Shown here: positions 1-12,230 of the stretch, in pieces
Layout: each line of letters opens with the position of its first letter
How positions within the stretch are numbered: position 1 is the first letter of the stretch
Assembly (NCBI RefSeq): GCF_020184175.1
Contig: NC_065533.1
Location: 64,084,351-64,148,350 of the forward strand
Source: Aphis gossypii
Lineage: Eukaryota > Arthropoda > Insecta > Hemiptera > Aphididae
DNA length: 64,000 bases
Direction: 5' to 3'
Program-made: the position numbers and the translations under genes
The notes under the pieces: model-generated
Databases searched by the model: none
Seen by the model: the letters and a program-made list of their open reading frames with translations, nothing else
Told to the model about the DNA's origin: nothing

Positions 1-1511
1 AACGTTCGATGAACGTTCGACAAACGTTTTTTAATTGTTTGTTAGGTGTGGACGCACCTTATGACTATGGCCTGTGCCGCTGGTGTTTGGAAGAACTATT
101 CAATGTGGTAAATGATAAACGCAAGGCAATAATAGATATTCATTATTTTTTTGATGTTTTCTATTTATAATACGATCACTACGATCATAAACCAAACATA
201 GCATAATAATACAAGTATAGACAACCAATAAATACTAAATGTATAAATAAATAAACCATATTAAATGTACAACCATATTTTTTTTTTAATCTATATATTA
301 TTAGGTGTATAATTTTATTTCATTGCAAGTGCAATTTGAGTTGAAATGGCCGACTCATGTTGTCGGTTTTAAATTTCCGACTTATTATTTAGTTCCATTG
401 ACGTTTTGGTAGATATCTTAAAGAAATGTTGTGTACGCAATCGTAATTAAAATATTTCCAAAACTGTAATTACTATGTCATGTGTATGTTATAACTATCT
501 TTAATTATTTATTAAATTAGTTAAAATTGAACATGTATGTAAATTGAATTACATATGCACGTAAAATTAATTATGTTAAGCCCCCCAAAAAAACTGATAA
601 CATGATACCACGCGTTGTAAGGTTTCCCTTACGGTCGGGCACCTTAAAGGTACCCACCACTACGGATCCGAGACCGATTGGGTCGGAGAAACGTGTATTT
701 GTTTATTAACATAATTATTATAAAAGTTTTTTTTTGTTTAAAGTAGAATAGCGTATTACTATAAAATGTAATAATTTTATTTATGGTCACACTAGTTCGA
801 CATGTAATATATTTTTAAGGTGTAACATTTTTCGCCTTTACCCGACACCTTGAAGGTCGACACCACCATGGCATTGACAATCCCGATACCATCATTGTTG
901 TCGTTGATCCTCTCGTTGTTGTTATTGTTGTTGCCCATTTTTGCTGTTGACTCTCTCGGACCTCCGGATGACGATCCTGGTAGATTAAATGTGCTACTCC
1001 ATGTTTAATTTTCTTTTACACACTTAATAAAATTTTATGTCACTGTGGTCACAGTCGGGAAAACGGAATGAACGTTGATATATACCGTGGTGGCGGCCTT
1101 GGAGGTGTATAGTTATATAATATGAATACGTTCGATTATCTAGATTATATAGTATGAGAGGGGTTGCTGTGTGTGTGTTCATCTTATGAATACGGACTTT
1201 AGACAATATGTAATATGAGATGACTATTATAATATTACGTACTATGACTCACACACACATACCGATATTATATTAGTATTTTATATTCTGTGATATTAGT
1301 TTATTTTATATTTGATAACTGTGTAACGTTACAGCGTGTTATAATACTAGCAAAACTCTTCGATATAAAAAAAAATACCTAATAATAATATAGTAGTAAT
1401 AATATTAATATTATTAATTATTAATAATAATAATAATCATTTATTCTAAGCAATATGAGATCATATCGCACGTAAAAAGTCTTACTAGAAAGAATAATTA
1501 TATAATAGTAT
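1..1511. other. AT-rich non-coding stretch, no gene recognised
   Basis: I see no convincing coding region on either strand. Two related GC-richer motifs of about 30 bases, each with a CACCTT-AAGGT core followed by CCACCA/CCACTA, lie at about 631-665 and 841-871. A minus-strand frame opening at 938 begins with a run of Asn codons, but I could not link it to a protein family. The rest is A/T-rich simple sequence. Confidence 0.5.
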
Positions 1512-1661
1512 AATATAACCAGTGTTAGGACTTATCTAGATATTTATCCAGATAGTTTTTAGCTCATATTTTATCTTATCTAGATAAAAAGTTATAAGGT
1601 ATCTAAACGTTTATCTTAGATAAATAGTTTACTAATCTAAATAAATTCATCTAGATACTTT

Positions 1662-2287
1662 TAGATTCTGAACGGAGTGATGAATGTATTGATTTTACAA
1701 TGATGTGTGTTTTTTTTTTTTTGTCTGTCGACAACATTTGGAGCAGTAAAAATGCTTCGATTTTTGACCTCAGCCCCTCTTTGAAAAGGAAATTGAATCT
1801 AGTTGGTACTTTGGGGAGTCAAAAGTTAAAAATCTTCAATATTTTTAAATGAATCGGGAAAAACCCTAAAAAATGAGGGAAAACGGGATTTTTTACGCAA
1901 AACCAGTTTTCGTCAAAATTAAATTTTTTATTTTGCTATAACTCAAAAACTAATCGATGTAAATACTTGAAATTTTCACCAAATGTTTATATTATCGTTC
2001 TCCATACACAGATAAATTTTGACTTTTTTGAACTTATTAGACAACAGAAATTTTCAATTTTTCTGAAAAATTTTTTTTGAAGTGTCGATAAAATTTTTTT
2101 TGCCCTAATAATAATATTAAAATATAATATATTCTAGACTGACAAATCATCTCCGTTCAGAATCGTTTTTCGTGTACAATGATTTTACCTATCATTGCAT
2201 TCAAATTTAACCTATCCTAGTCCAAAGTCCACCCCGCCCCCTAATGTACAGCAGAGCGGTATCCACTAATCGACTTTTTTTTATTGA
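1662..2287 (+). repeat. Interspersed repeat family A/B, near full-length copy
   Basis: It starts with GATTCTGAACGGAGTGATGA (the A end) and finishes with a conserved block running from CTCCGTTCAGAATCG through a GTACAGCAGAGCGG core to a CGAC-plus-T-run (the B end). A copy of almost the same length and end structure lies at 35351-35958. No coding capacity. I cannot assign a class. Confidence 0.6.
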
Positions 2288-3044
2288 TGAAAATCGTAAA
2301 AATTGGCCAAACGATTTTTTAAATTTTTTTTTAATGTATTATTTATAAATAATCTAATTTATAATAAAATGTACAACTAACGTAAAATAACGACCGTGTT
2401 TACTCATTTCCCATTGTCGCATGTCGTAGCCTGTAGAAATTAAAATGTACAATTCGTCTATTTTAGGAATAGATGCTTGCCATTGTCTGATTATTATCGA
2501 CGGTTGTCTATTATGGACTATTTATATTTTATACAATTAAAATATGAAGTATATAGTTACAACTTAAATAAAAAAATCGGTCGCCGAAGCCCACAAAACA
2601 CACTGACAATGTTACAGCCTATGACTTATCAGCGACAAACACAATATACACAATATATCAATATAGGTAGTCAATACGCATTCGAATTATTTTAGATTTT
2701 ATTTATAGTTTGGTTTGTTGAGTGTGTTGTCTCTGTAATCTGTTTCCCGATAATCAATTGTCATTTATTCATTTTTCTGTCTTCACTGTCTTCAGTCATC
2801 AGTGTATCACGTTATCGATTTCGGCATTTGTTAATAAGTCAGAAAAATAATAAAATTTCAAAACGCTACCATTAAAACATATATTATGTATTATTATTAG
2901 ATTATACAATTTTTCAAATTTTTTAATTTTATTATAATCTGTTGGCTATGTCTATTATAAAAAAAATGTTGTTATTATTATTTTTATTTATTAATTATTA
3001 TGTAAGTACCTATTGCTCAATTAAAATATACTTAAATCTAAAAA
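2288..3044. other. AT-rich spacer between inverted repeat copies
   Basis: The spacer separates the forward repeat copy from the inverted copies. A plus-strand open frame at 2477-2695 has tyrosine/asparagine-rich composition typical of chance frames in AT-rich DNA. I see nothing else. Confidence 0.45.
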
Positions 3045-4776
3045 AAAAGTCGGCAAATTGGTACCGCTCTGCTGTACATTAGGGGGTGGGGTGGACTTCG
3101 GACTAGAGTAGGTTAAATTGAAATGCAATGATAGGTAAAATCATTGTATACGAAAAACGATTCTGAACGGAGATGATTTGTCAGTCTAGGATAAATTATA
3201 TTTAAATATTGCCATACATTCTAATTTGAAACAAATATTTTATTTTTCAATTAGGACGCATTTGTAAAAGGCTTGGTTAATCAATTTTGACATTAACTTT
3301 AGATATAAATACAAACAATTTTATGAATTTTGAACTACGAAATAATTTGCAAATATTCATGATTTTGACGAATTTTTGTCAAAATTTGAACTTCAAATGC
3401 TAATAAAAAAAATTGTGCCTATGTATTCTTATAATTTTTTAATAACTATAAGAATAACATATGAGGAACTTTGTATACAATTTTCAAGTATTTTGATTGG
3501 GTCAAAAATGTGATTTACTTGTTCTGTATAATATGTTGATCCATTAACATATAATAATATTTTTTACACACTAAAAAAAATAAAATGAACAAAAAAAAAG
3601 TCGGTAAGTGGGTACCGCTCTGCTGTACATTAGGAGGTGGGGTGGACTTCGGACTAGGGTAGGTTAAATTTGAATGCAATGATAGGTATCATTGTATACG
3701 AAAAACGATTCTGAACAGAGATGATTTGTCAGTATAAATTTTTAACGTTAGATATAAATATAAACAATTTTAAGAATTTTGAACTACAAAATAATTTGCA
3801 AATATTCATGATTTTGACGAGTTTTTGTCAAAATTTGAACTTCAAATGCTAATAAAAAAAAAATGTGACTATGTATTCTTATAATTTTTTTACCGCTATA
3901 AGAATAACTTATGAGGAACTTTGTATTAATTTTTCAAATATTTTGACTCCGCCAAAAAAATTTTATCAACACTTCAAAAAAAAATTCTTAGGAAAATTGA
4001 AAATTTCATTTGTCTATAAATATCTCAAAAAAAGTCAAAATATTTTGAAAATCAAATCACGTAAAGAAAATGAAAATCTAAATAACTAGTAAAATGTTTA
4101 AGTATTTACGACTTATACTATTTGAATAATAACAAATATCAAAAATCGTTTGAGGCTAAACCGTTATTTAACGCGGTTTTGTAAAAATTTAAATTTCAAA
4201 CACTCATAAATTTTTTTTGTCTGAATCCGGTAGAGTTTTTTTTACAGATATTTGAAGAGGAATTTATGGACAACCTTGTACCAAATTTACAAAAGTTAGT
4301 TATATAAGTAAAAATTTTTACGATTTCCAATCACAAAATTACTTGCAAATTTTCGCAATTTTGACATATTTTGTATAAATTCGAACTTAAGCACTTATAA
4401 AAAAAATTTGTGACTAACAATTTCGGATTTTTTTTTTATCACTTTAAGAACATCTTACCTATAAGAAACCTTGTATTAAATTTTCAAGATTTTCTGGTCA
4501 GCCAAAAAATTTTTATCGTTATTTAAAAAAAAAATACTTAGAAAAATTGAAAATTTCTGTTATAGCTAGGGTTTTTTTCCCGATTCATTTAAAAAATATT
4601 GAAAATTTTTAACTTTTGACCCCCCTAAGTACCAACTAGATTCAATTTCCTTTTCAAAGAGGGGCTGAAGTCAAAAATCGAAGCATTTTTACTGCTCCAA
4701 ATGTTGTCGACAGACACAAAAAAAACACACATCATTGTAAAATCAATACATTCATCACTCCGTTCAGAATCTAAAA
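3045..4776 (-). repeat. Inverted copies of interspersed repeat family A/B
   Basis: B-end blocks occur at about 3045-3190 and 3594-3735 in reverse orientation. The A end closes the array at 4730-4776 as the reverse complement of 1662-1710. The outer 200 bases (4560-4776) mirror 1664-1880 closely, including a poly-purine tract and a segment around GTTGTCGACAGACA. One partial and one longer copy are therefore arranged tail-to-tail with the 1662-2287 copy. A small frame at 4701-4904 is a by-product of this repeat. Confidence 0.55.
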
Positions 4777-4963
4777 ACTATATTGTTAAGTCAGATTATG
4801 GTACACCTATTTTAAAATTATTAAAAAAAATTATTTTTATTTTATCTCTTTATCTAGATGAATATGAGTTTAGTCATCTTTCATCTCTATTTAGATACTT
4901 TTGAGTTGCATCATCTTTATCTAGATAAAAAAATACTTATTTAATCCGAACACTGTATATAAC

Positions 4964-5260
4964 CTATTATAAGGCCATGATATAATTATTAATTTACAAG
5001 TAATAAGCGAAGTCCGGAAATCGGTAAAATAATTTAAAAACAGCTAGCAAATTAAATTAAACCACATTTATACGGGTCATGAACGCGGGAATTTGTCAAA
5101 ATTGAGTGCGAACGTTCGTCGCTAGGATTCGTCATACTCGTCTGAGGCAAAGCGCTAAAAATGTATTTTGCCGCGTAGCCGTTGAAAATGTTGAATAGAG
5201 CCGATAGCCGCCGCCCGCCACCCGGTGGCCGTGTCATACTGTATTTTGTGATCCAGCAGT
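4964..5260. other. GC-richer flank of the BEL insertion, possible host exon or promoter
   Basis: About 5050-5260 is clearly more GC- and CpG-rich than its surroundings. The sequence resumes after the BEL element at 14788 and reaches a consensus donor GTAAGT at 14829-14834. This is compatible with a host 5' exon or promoter cut by the retroelement, but no protein homology was seen. A 61-codon minus-strand frame here (5052-5237) resembles nothing I know. Confidence 0.3.
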
Positions 5261-5265
5261 ACGGT

Positions 5266-6131
5266 TGTTATTCCACGACTTGCCTTATTAAAATAAGGTT
5301 AACGTCATTAGAATTATTACTAAATATTACTCTTATATTGACGGGTACTAGGTAAAGTGGGATAAGGTAACACTCACAACAATCGGATTTACAATAGTTG
5401 ACAAATTATATTTAAATGTAAATAACAGATAAAACTTATGGTTATCGCGCTTGATAGCCCATAATAATAATACAAATCGAACAGTAAATTAAAAATGCCG
5501 ACACGGCTAAACAACAAAATATAAATACAATATAAATATTAGAATAAAATATAACGATACCAAATATATTCAATGGTCCTCATGTGGCCCGGACCGCCGG
5601 AGTGGAGATTCCGCGTCAACCGGTGCAAATGTATATATATATATATTTTGGATAACGTATATGCACACGCGGTACGACCACGACACGACCGCCGATGCGT
5701 ATATATAGATATATCGTACACGATTACGAAAGCACGTGCGAAATTATATGGCGTTAGCCTACACGGCGAGATGTTGGACACGCAGGAATCTTGATCGCAT
5801 CAATGCGTCACCGATGTGCCCACTGCCCTATGATCGGATCGACCAACAAGGCCCCCCAAAGGACGAGGATCCGAAACGGAAAGCACTCGGTAAACGATGG
5901 GTTTCGCGAGCGAAGCGCCCAGCACAAGATCACGCCAACAAGCCGACGACACGGCCGACACGCACGAAAACGTAGAAGGAAAACGACGCACACACGTGGC
6001 AATACGGCTCTCGTGCCAAAACGATATGGCGGACAACGCACGCACGCGGACACAGACATCGCTTCATGTTGAGCTCCGGCACCGGCGCAGAGGTACCAAC
6101 AACAGTGTAGGTAGTGCATGTGGCTCCGACA
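5266..6131 (-). repeat. 3' LTR of the BEL/Pao element
   Basis: This 866-bp LTR, read on the minus strand, is the intact copy. The matching 5' LTR lies at 11972-12230 plus 14179-14787. Visible differences are few: one at each of 5267, about 5280 and about 6064, and a short indel near 6103. Open frames drawn across the LTR (for example 5573-6172) recur identically in the other LTR and are not genes. Confidence 0.9.
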
Positions 6132-6146
6132 TCCTCCCCCCTTGGA
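6132..6146 (-). other. Polypurine tract of the BEL/Pao element
   Basis: On the minus strand a run AAGGGGGGAGGA sits immediately before the 3' LTR, the position where plus-strand DNA synthesis is primed in LTR elements. Confidence 0.7.
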
Positions 6147-6603
6147 AGGGATGCCTTCCAAAAGTGAAATGATTGAAGGAGACACGGCAGTGTGGAATTA
6201 GGGCAAGATGGCCACATGAGAGACACCGAGGACTGCTGGTGACATTGATATACAATGAAAAAATATAAATATAAACTATTTAAGTAAACAAAACAGTAAA
6301 TCAAAAAAAAGAAAAAAAAAAACATAATAAGTTTAAGCTTTCCAGGTTCTTGTGAGGTTTATACTATATATCTATATCGAGAATACATATATTTCAAAAC
6401 AACACACAAAAAAAAAGAGAAAATAAATAAATAACATAAGGTTTCAGTAGTGGTGTTGCGCATCCCACAAAATACACGACATCTGACACCCCAACCAACC
6501 ACTCCACATCACAACAAATATTTACAGGGAATAGTAGGAGACGGATAGCTTATGCCTATAGGTAGTGAATTATTGTGTGATTAAGCAAATCAAGAAGATC
6601 ACG
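6147..6603 (-). other. BEL 3' untranslated segment
   Basis: The stretch between the end of the pol reading frame and the polypurine tract contains A-rich runs and no coding signal. Confidence 0.5.
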
Positions 6604-7059
6604 GTTTTTCGGGCAGCAGGGGTACTAACTTTACGATGGGACGGACGATCTCCCCCTGTTGGGTCCTAACTCTAGCTATACGAACGACCCCATCTGAACC
6701 AGGCATCAAATGCGTTATGCGGCCCATGTTCCATTGTAGTGGAGAAGTCTGGTTGTTTTGATTATTACTAAGTCGTTGACAGATAAGGTTTTAGAAGATT
6801 CAGTGGACCATTTGGATCGGGATTGTAATAGATTCAAATATTCGCTGGACCAACGGTGCCAGAATGATTGAAACATATGGCGAAGTAATTTCCAACGAGA
6901 CAACCGACTACGAGGAGGGGTTGAGACATCCGGTTCTGGCAATGCACATAACGGTTGACCAATCAAAAAATGTCCTGGTGTGAGGCATTCCAAGTCCGAG
7001 GGATTGGACAATAAAGGTGTAAAAGGACGAGAGTTTAAGACTGACTCACAACGTGACAA
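6604..7059 (-). pseudogene. BEL/Pao pol C-terminal region (DUF5641-like)
   Basis: The minus-strand frame 6715-7059 contains CESVLNSRPFTPL and LTPGHFLIGQPL, hallmarks of the segment after the integrase core in BEL/Pao polyproteins. The frame stops at 6715, while homologous residues (GRITHLMPGSDGVVRIARV) continue in another frame to a stop near 6604, so a frameshift lies around 6720-6730. It is also in a different frame from the integrase core upstream, indicating another frameshift near 7060-7090. No function is expected from this copy. Confidence 0.8.
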
Positions 7060-7559
7060 TAATGTGGTAAATTCTTCGAGCGTACCTGATTACCAATGGT
7101 GCGAATGAGTAAGGCTTTGGTAGATTTGACGGCGGCCTCCCAAATACCTCCAAAATGCGGGGCGCTGGGAGGATTAAAGTGCCACTGACATTGGTAAGAA
7201 CGAGATAGCTTTGAATGATTGTCTGCGTGATTGACTAACAGTCGCAGTTGGCGGGCGGCACCAACAAAGTTCGTCCCACAGTCTGAATAGACGTCAGTGG
7301 GTAGCCAGCGCCTAGCCACTAAGAAGGCGTCCGTTGACAAATCAAGGACGGGTTCTAAATGGACACATTTTACCGTCATACAGATAAAGACTGCGATATA
7401 TACTTTATATTGGTGAGACTTTCTAAGTCGCAATTCTTGCATGGGTAAGGGCCCAGCATAATCTACGCCTACTTTCGAGAAGGGGTGACATGGCAAGGAG
7501 TTAAATCGGCCATTATGGGTGTAATTGTTTTGGCTGCGAAGCGAGCACAAGTCACGCAA
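7035..7559 (-). pseudogene. BEL/Pao integrase catalytic core
   Basis: The 174-codon frame carries the retroviral-type integrase core: VGVDYAGPL for the first Asp, DVYSDCGTNFVGA for the second Asp, and PSAPHFGGIWEAAVKSTK for the Glu. The core residues are present, but the frame is separated by frameshifts from the zinc-binding region upstream and the C-terminal region downstream. It would normally insert element cDNA into host DNA as part of Pol. Confidence 0.85.
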
Positions 7560-8632
7560 TTTGAAATCACGTTTCTAACCAATCGACGGGCCGCTACAAT
7601 CCAAAATTGCCGACACACTAGTGTAATGATGACTCGTGGACCAGCGTGACAAAAAACCTTGTGCCAGTGGCGTACGATGAGAACAGACAGATGGGAATGA
7701 CGGGATAACAAAATTGGATGTTTTTGTTCTATCAAAATGTTTGCATGGGTCAATCGCCCTCCGACTCGCACAACATTGTTGGCATCAACAAAAGGTCGCA
7801 GATGGGCCCATGTCATCGAGATAGTCCGTGACGAATTCAATTCTTGAACTAATTGAGACAAATGGATGTGTTTGGACACTCTCGTGACAATGACTAGCGC
7901 TTCACGACGCTCTGAACTAGTGAGATAAGACGTCGCATAAGTAATACGATTCCGCGGACGACTCCGACCTATAAAACGGCGTACCCAGGCAACCACATTT
8001 AACATTTGGTCATAAGAAGAAAATCGTTCTATCCACTCGATTTCTAACGGTGGGGTATAGACGGTTAAAGACACAGATTTAATTTCCAGGATGATACCGC
8101 CTTCAAAAGGGGGTATTTCAGGACACCAAGTCGACGGTGCTTGTGTCAAGAAAGCGGGCCCATGCCAATATAACTTCATGTTGACTAGAGATGACGGAGG
8201 AAGCCCCCTCGAAGCACAATCCGCCGGATTATCATGTGTGCGGACATGACCCCAAATACACTGTGGGACTAACTGGCGAATTTTATGGACCCTATTCGAG
8301 ACAAATATTTTAAAGTCACACTGGGTATTGCCGATCCAAGAGAGTGCTACGGATGAGTCCGACCATGCATACACTCCGTCAATTGATAATCTGCTACTCA
8401 ACACCCCGTGAATACGATTCAGCCACCGAGCTAATAGAACAGCGCCACACAGCTCAAGACGAGGTACGGAAAGAGTCTTAATGGGGGCCAATTTGGTTTT
8501 AGCGCCTAACAAGAAAATATGAACTTTACGTGACGCATCGGTGACACGCAAATATACCAAGCAGCGTATCCTCGCTCGGATGCATCTCAGAATCCACATA
8601 AAAGACAAGACACAGTTGGTATGGTATGGCAA
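7469..8632 (-). pseudogene. BEL/Pao RNase H and integrase N-terminal region
   Basis: It begins in the RNase H region and includes SVPRLELCGAVLLARWLN and WSDSSVALSWI, typical of BEL/Pao elements. It continues through an N-terminal integrase zinc-binding segment with H-H-C-C character (RHWHKVFCHAGPR, then CVTC) at its 3' side. The junction with the RT frame at 8587-8632 holds an in-frame TGA and a frame change; the junction with the integrase core near 7500 is another frame change. Confidence 0.82.
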
Positions 8633-10746
8633 AATCTAGGAATCGAAATTGAGGACAACATAGGCAACTCAGTCAAGAACTGACGCCATGCGGTGTCAAT
8701 GCCACGGAGTAGCGGCTCGTCCCACGAAACTTTGGAGACCCAAATTTGTTGCATTAAATGTTTTGCAAAGAAAACTACGGGACATAGAAAACCGAGGGGG
8801 TCAAAGAGCCTTGCGATGACGGACAGAACGCCCCTTTTTGTTGAAGTCACTTGCGAAGTTAATTTGACTGTATAACTAAAAAAATCTCCTCGTGGCTTCC
8901 ACTGTAAACCTAGCACTTTCGAAATCCCTTCCTCAATAACATCCATCGGAATGGACTCTACTAACCTATCACTGAGGGGAATATTATTCAACACTTGGTC
9001 CGAATTGCTAAGCCACTTCTTTAGACGGAAGCCAGCACGAAGCGATATGTCCAATAATTGGGACTGATAACTGATTAACTCCTCCATGGTATCAGCTCCC
9101 ATGAACACGTCATCGATATAAGTTTGTCGCAACAAAGCTTCCCGCACGGCGGGAGCACCCTCGCAGTCATTTTCAGCGATGAACTGTAGTACTCTAAGAG
9201 TTAAAAATGGTGCACAAGTCACGCCATACGTAACCGTATTGAGCTCATACTCTATCAACTGTTCAGTAGGAGAGGAACGCCAAAAAATGTGCTGATACGG
9301 TCGAAATTCAGGGTTAATTAAAATTTGCTTGTACATTTTACACACGTCTGTGGTAAAGACGTAATGGTAAGTACGGAAAAGTAACAGGATATCGATAATA
9401 TCTTGTTGTAATTTTGCACCGACGTGTAAACAACTGTTTAAAGAACGACCGGAGAAACCGGTTGCCGACGCATCAAATACCACTCTAACCTTGGACAAAT
9501 CAGAAGGGTCCTTTAATACCGCATGATGGGGAATATAATATATCCCGGGACTGGTTGCAATGGACATATGGCCCAAACTAAGGTATTCATGCATAAAAAG
9601 TCGATACGAATCGTACAAAGCCGGGTTGGACTGTAATTTACGTTCGAGATGAATGAAATGTTTCAATGCAAGTTGACGCGAACCTTCAAACGTGTCAGGA
9701 CTAACCGGGACGCGAAAAGGTAATGGTACCGAAAACCGTCCGTCATCAAGTCGAGACATTTGGTTACAAAAAATCTGTTCACATTGACCATATTCGGTAA
9801 ATTCGCGTGGGGCTGCGTCAGGCTCTTCAACTTGCCAGAACTTGTTTAAAGTCTCCTCCAAAGACACTGACAGGGAAACCAATCCACAATGGGGCTCACC
9901 CATAGGAGATTTTGGAACTAAACCGACGATTATCCAACCGAAAATAGTACTAAATGCAGCGGGAAGATCTTCACCAACTACCACTTTTCCACTTTCCATC
10001 ACCAGAGGGTACAAGTCGGCCCCTATCAACAAATCAATCGGACCAGGCTGATCGAAACTTGGATCTGCCATAGCGAGATTACTATATCGGTCTTTGACAT
10101 CGGAAGGCATGGGACGAGTAGGCATTGAACTGGTAATATTATTTAACACCCAAGCGGATATGGGTATTTGCGGTGTATCCGCATAACGAGGGGTCATCAC
10201 GCACTTGACTTGACCAACCACCGACGGGACTTCGACGCCAGCCAGACCTGTCACAGCCGCTGTCCAACGTTTGAGTTTCAATCCGAGACGATCAACACAG
10301 CGCGTCGTCAACACACTAATTTGAGAACCCCCGTCGATTAAAGCCCGTACGGTGTGCACAGAACCGGAATGATTACGAATGTGTACGAGCGCCGTGCCTA
10401 ACATAACGTTACGATGTATCACTGAACTCGTCATGGACGAGACAGTTACGGTTGGATCTATAGGGGCTATATTGTCGATTGTGGCGTTCGATTCCGAAGC
10501 GTTATTTCGGTGGACTAACGAGTGATGTTTGTCGTCGCACCTGGAACATGGCTTGGTGACTGCGCACTGAGAAACCATATCTTGATCGGACAAACAAGCA
10601 TAGCATAATCGATTTTTGCGCAAAGCCTCACGTCGGTCATGGACGGGCATGCGTTTAAACTTAAAAGATTGTTCAATAGAATGATTACTTCCACAATGGC
10701 GGCACTTCGTCGAGACCTTACCTGGGAGAGGATTTGTCCCAACCAA
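8587..10746 (-). pseudogene. BEL/Pao zinc knuckles, aspartic protease and reverse transcriptase
   Basis: This 719-codon open frame is the longest intact block of the element. The N-terminus has CCHC-type cysteines (CRHC, CYAC, CSRCDDKHH). At about residue 135 is the protease motif ALIDGGSQ, with Gly where D-S/T-G is usual. The RT palm follows: VRVVFDASATG, FTTDVCKMYKQI and the catalytic YIDD in QTYIDDVFMG. The Pao-type A17 region follows RT (LGLQWKPRGDFF, LLCPVVFFAKHLMQQIW). The frame is preceded by an in-frame stop near 10777 and ends at a stop inside the RNase H domain. Confidence 0.88.
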
Positions 10747-10776
10747 AGCTACACGATTCGACTTATTGGAACCACT

Positions 10777-11103
10777 TCAACGTTGGTTGTTTGGCTTTAC
10801 ACCTTGTGCCCCCTTGGATGACGAATTATGAGATATCTCGGAATTTTCGAGAATCTGAACACGGGATTTAACAAAATTTAAAAGTTGACCTATGGTAGGA
10901 TATTCAATACGATTCTCAGCTTCAAATAGCTTTCGACAATATAAAGGGAGACAACGAGAAGCCGTGACAAACAAAATATATCCAGACAAATCAGGTATGT
11001 TTAAAGCGCGTAAACTAGCGCTCGCCTCGTCAAATGTATTGAGAAATGATGTCAACGAGGACAGAGTTTCTTTATCCGCGACATTGGCGGTTAACAATAG
11101 CAC
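10777..11103 (-). pseudogene. BEL/Pao gag, C-terminal part
   Basis: This 108-codon frame is in the same frame as the protease-RT block. The sequence around residues 20-90 (LTSFLNTFDEASASLRALN, LFVTASRCLPLYCRKLFEAE) matches the DUF1759-type capsid region of Pao elements. It ends at an in-frame TGA at about 10777. The preceding gag segment overlaps it in a different frame, implying a frameshift at 11072-11103. Confidence 0.75.
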
Positions 11104-11833
11104 TGGCTAACTGTTGTGGTTTATCGAACCGTTGAACTAACCTGGACCAAGCCACCGAATAGGTGTCACCAGATACTGTGATACCTTTGATTACCTCAGC
11201 CGCCACCGGTTGTAGACAACTCAATAAATAATAATATTTTTCTATGTCAGACAGTGCAACGTTGTCTCCTACCAACACGGTGTAACAATCACGAAAAACT
11301 GACCAATTCTGTATGAAACCATCGAATGATGGTAACGGAATTTTCGGAAGACGAGCGCCCCTAGTGTCAGAAGTAAGAGGGAGAGTACCATGCGAACCCA
11401 TTGGTGAAGGCATTATATCAGAACGGACATTCCCTTCTACAGTGTGATCATGAGAGGCTACGACCTCAATGCCATGATCTACAAGCTTTGCTGATGAAAT
11501 AGGAGAACTATTACATTTATCGACCGCTAATTGGATTGACGTCACCATATCCCGCACCTGTGGATCGAGATCAGCCTTAAAATCACCGACAAGGTCTAGG
11601 TCGATTAAGGCATCCAACAACGAATCGTTCGAAGTAGAGAATTGAGACCACAAATTGTCAACGTTGCGAGCCGATAACAAGAATTTTGGAATTAAATCGG
11701 GTGAAGTGAACGTTTGGGATGACAATTCAAATAACCTTTCAATGTTAGTAACCGCATTATCTCTTTTGACTTCGGCATGTGTTCTAGCTTTATGAGCCCT
11801 AGCACGGTCGTCCGCTTTGGAATTACCACCCAT
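11072..11833 (-). pseudogene. BEL/Pao gag, N-terminal part
   Basis: The frame opens at 11833, just inside the primer-binding region, and reads 253 residues. PLPSFDGFIQNWSVFRDCY and LSDIEKYYYLLSCL are diagnostic of the DUF1759 gag domain that forms the particle shell. The N-terminus is Lys/Arg/Ala-rich and probably helical. The frame closes at 11072 where gag homology continues in another frame, so gag is split by a frameshift. Confidence 0.85.
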
Positions 11834-11952
11834 TGTGTTTATTCAACGAATAAAATAGAACAATAAAAAAAAAAAACAAAAACAAAAACAATTAAATAGT
11901 ATATGATGTAGAGTAGTCACCCAGGGCCCCAAACAACCATGTACCGGTTCTA

Positions 11953-11969
11953 ACCACGCTCTGCTACCA
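11953..11969 (-). other. Primer-binding site of the BEL/Pao element
   Basis: On the minus strand the bases next to the 5' LTR read TGGTAGCAGAGCGTGG. The leading TGG pairs with a CCA tail, and the following bases resemble the 3' end of an initiator Met tRNA. Placement directly inside the LTR supports the role; the tRNA identity is inferred. Confidence 0.65.
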
Positions 11970-12230
11970 AATTTTATTCCACGACGTGCCTTATTAAAAT
12001 AAGGTTAACGTCATTAGAATTATTACTAAATATTACTCTTATATTGACGGGTACTAGGTAAAGTGGGATAAGGTAACACTCACAACAATCGGATTTACAA
12101 TAGTTGACAAATTATATTTAAATGTAAATAACAGATAAAACTTATGGTTATCGCGCTTGATAGCCCATAATAATAATACAAATCGAACAGTAAATTAAAA
12201 ATGCCGACACGGCTAAACAACAAAATATAA

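Larger units (their letters stand above)
1520..4955. mobile_element. hAT-type non-autonomous element, itself invaded by other repeats
   Basis: The left tip reads CAGTGTTAGGA and the reverse complement of the right tip reads CAGTGTTCGGA, the CAG-type ends known for hAT elements. Flanks 1512-1519 (aatataac) and 4956-4963 (tatataac) agree at 7 of 8 bases, as for an old 8-bp target duplication. Both ends are rich in TTATCTAGATAA-like words in inverted orientation (1530-1660 and 4840-4930). No transposase is present. The middle is filled by inverted copies of an interspersed repeat, so the original element was only a few hundred bases long. Class is inferred from ends and TSD length. Confidence 0.55.

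Noticed and set aside
2477..2695. 72-codon plus-strand frame
   Set aside because: Tyr/Asn/Gln-rich composition expected by chance in AT-rich DNA; no motif.
5539..6325. Cluster of overlapping open frames on both strands, repeated at 14192-14909
   Set aside because: They lie in the two LTRs of the BEL element and are GC-rich LTR sequence read in all frames; no domain is visible in any of them.
8693..11110. Plus-strand frames at 8693, 9842, 10639 and 10892
   Set aside because: Antisense to BEL gag-pol, with no family resemblance.
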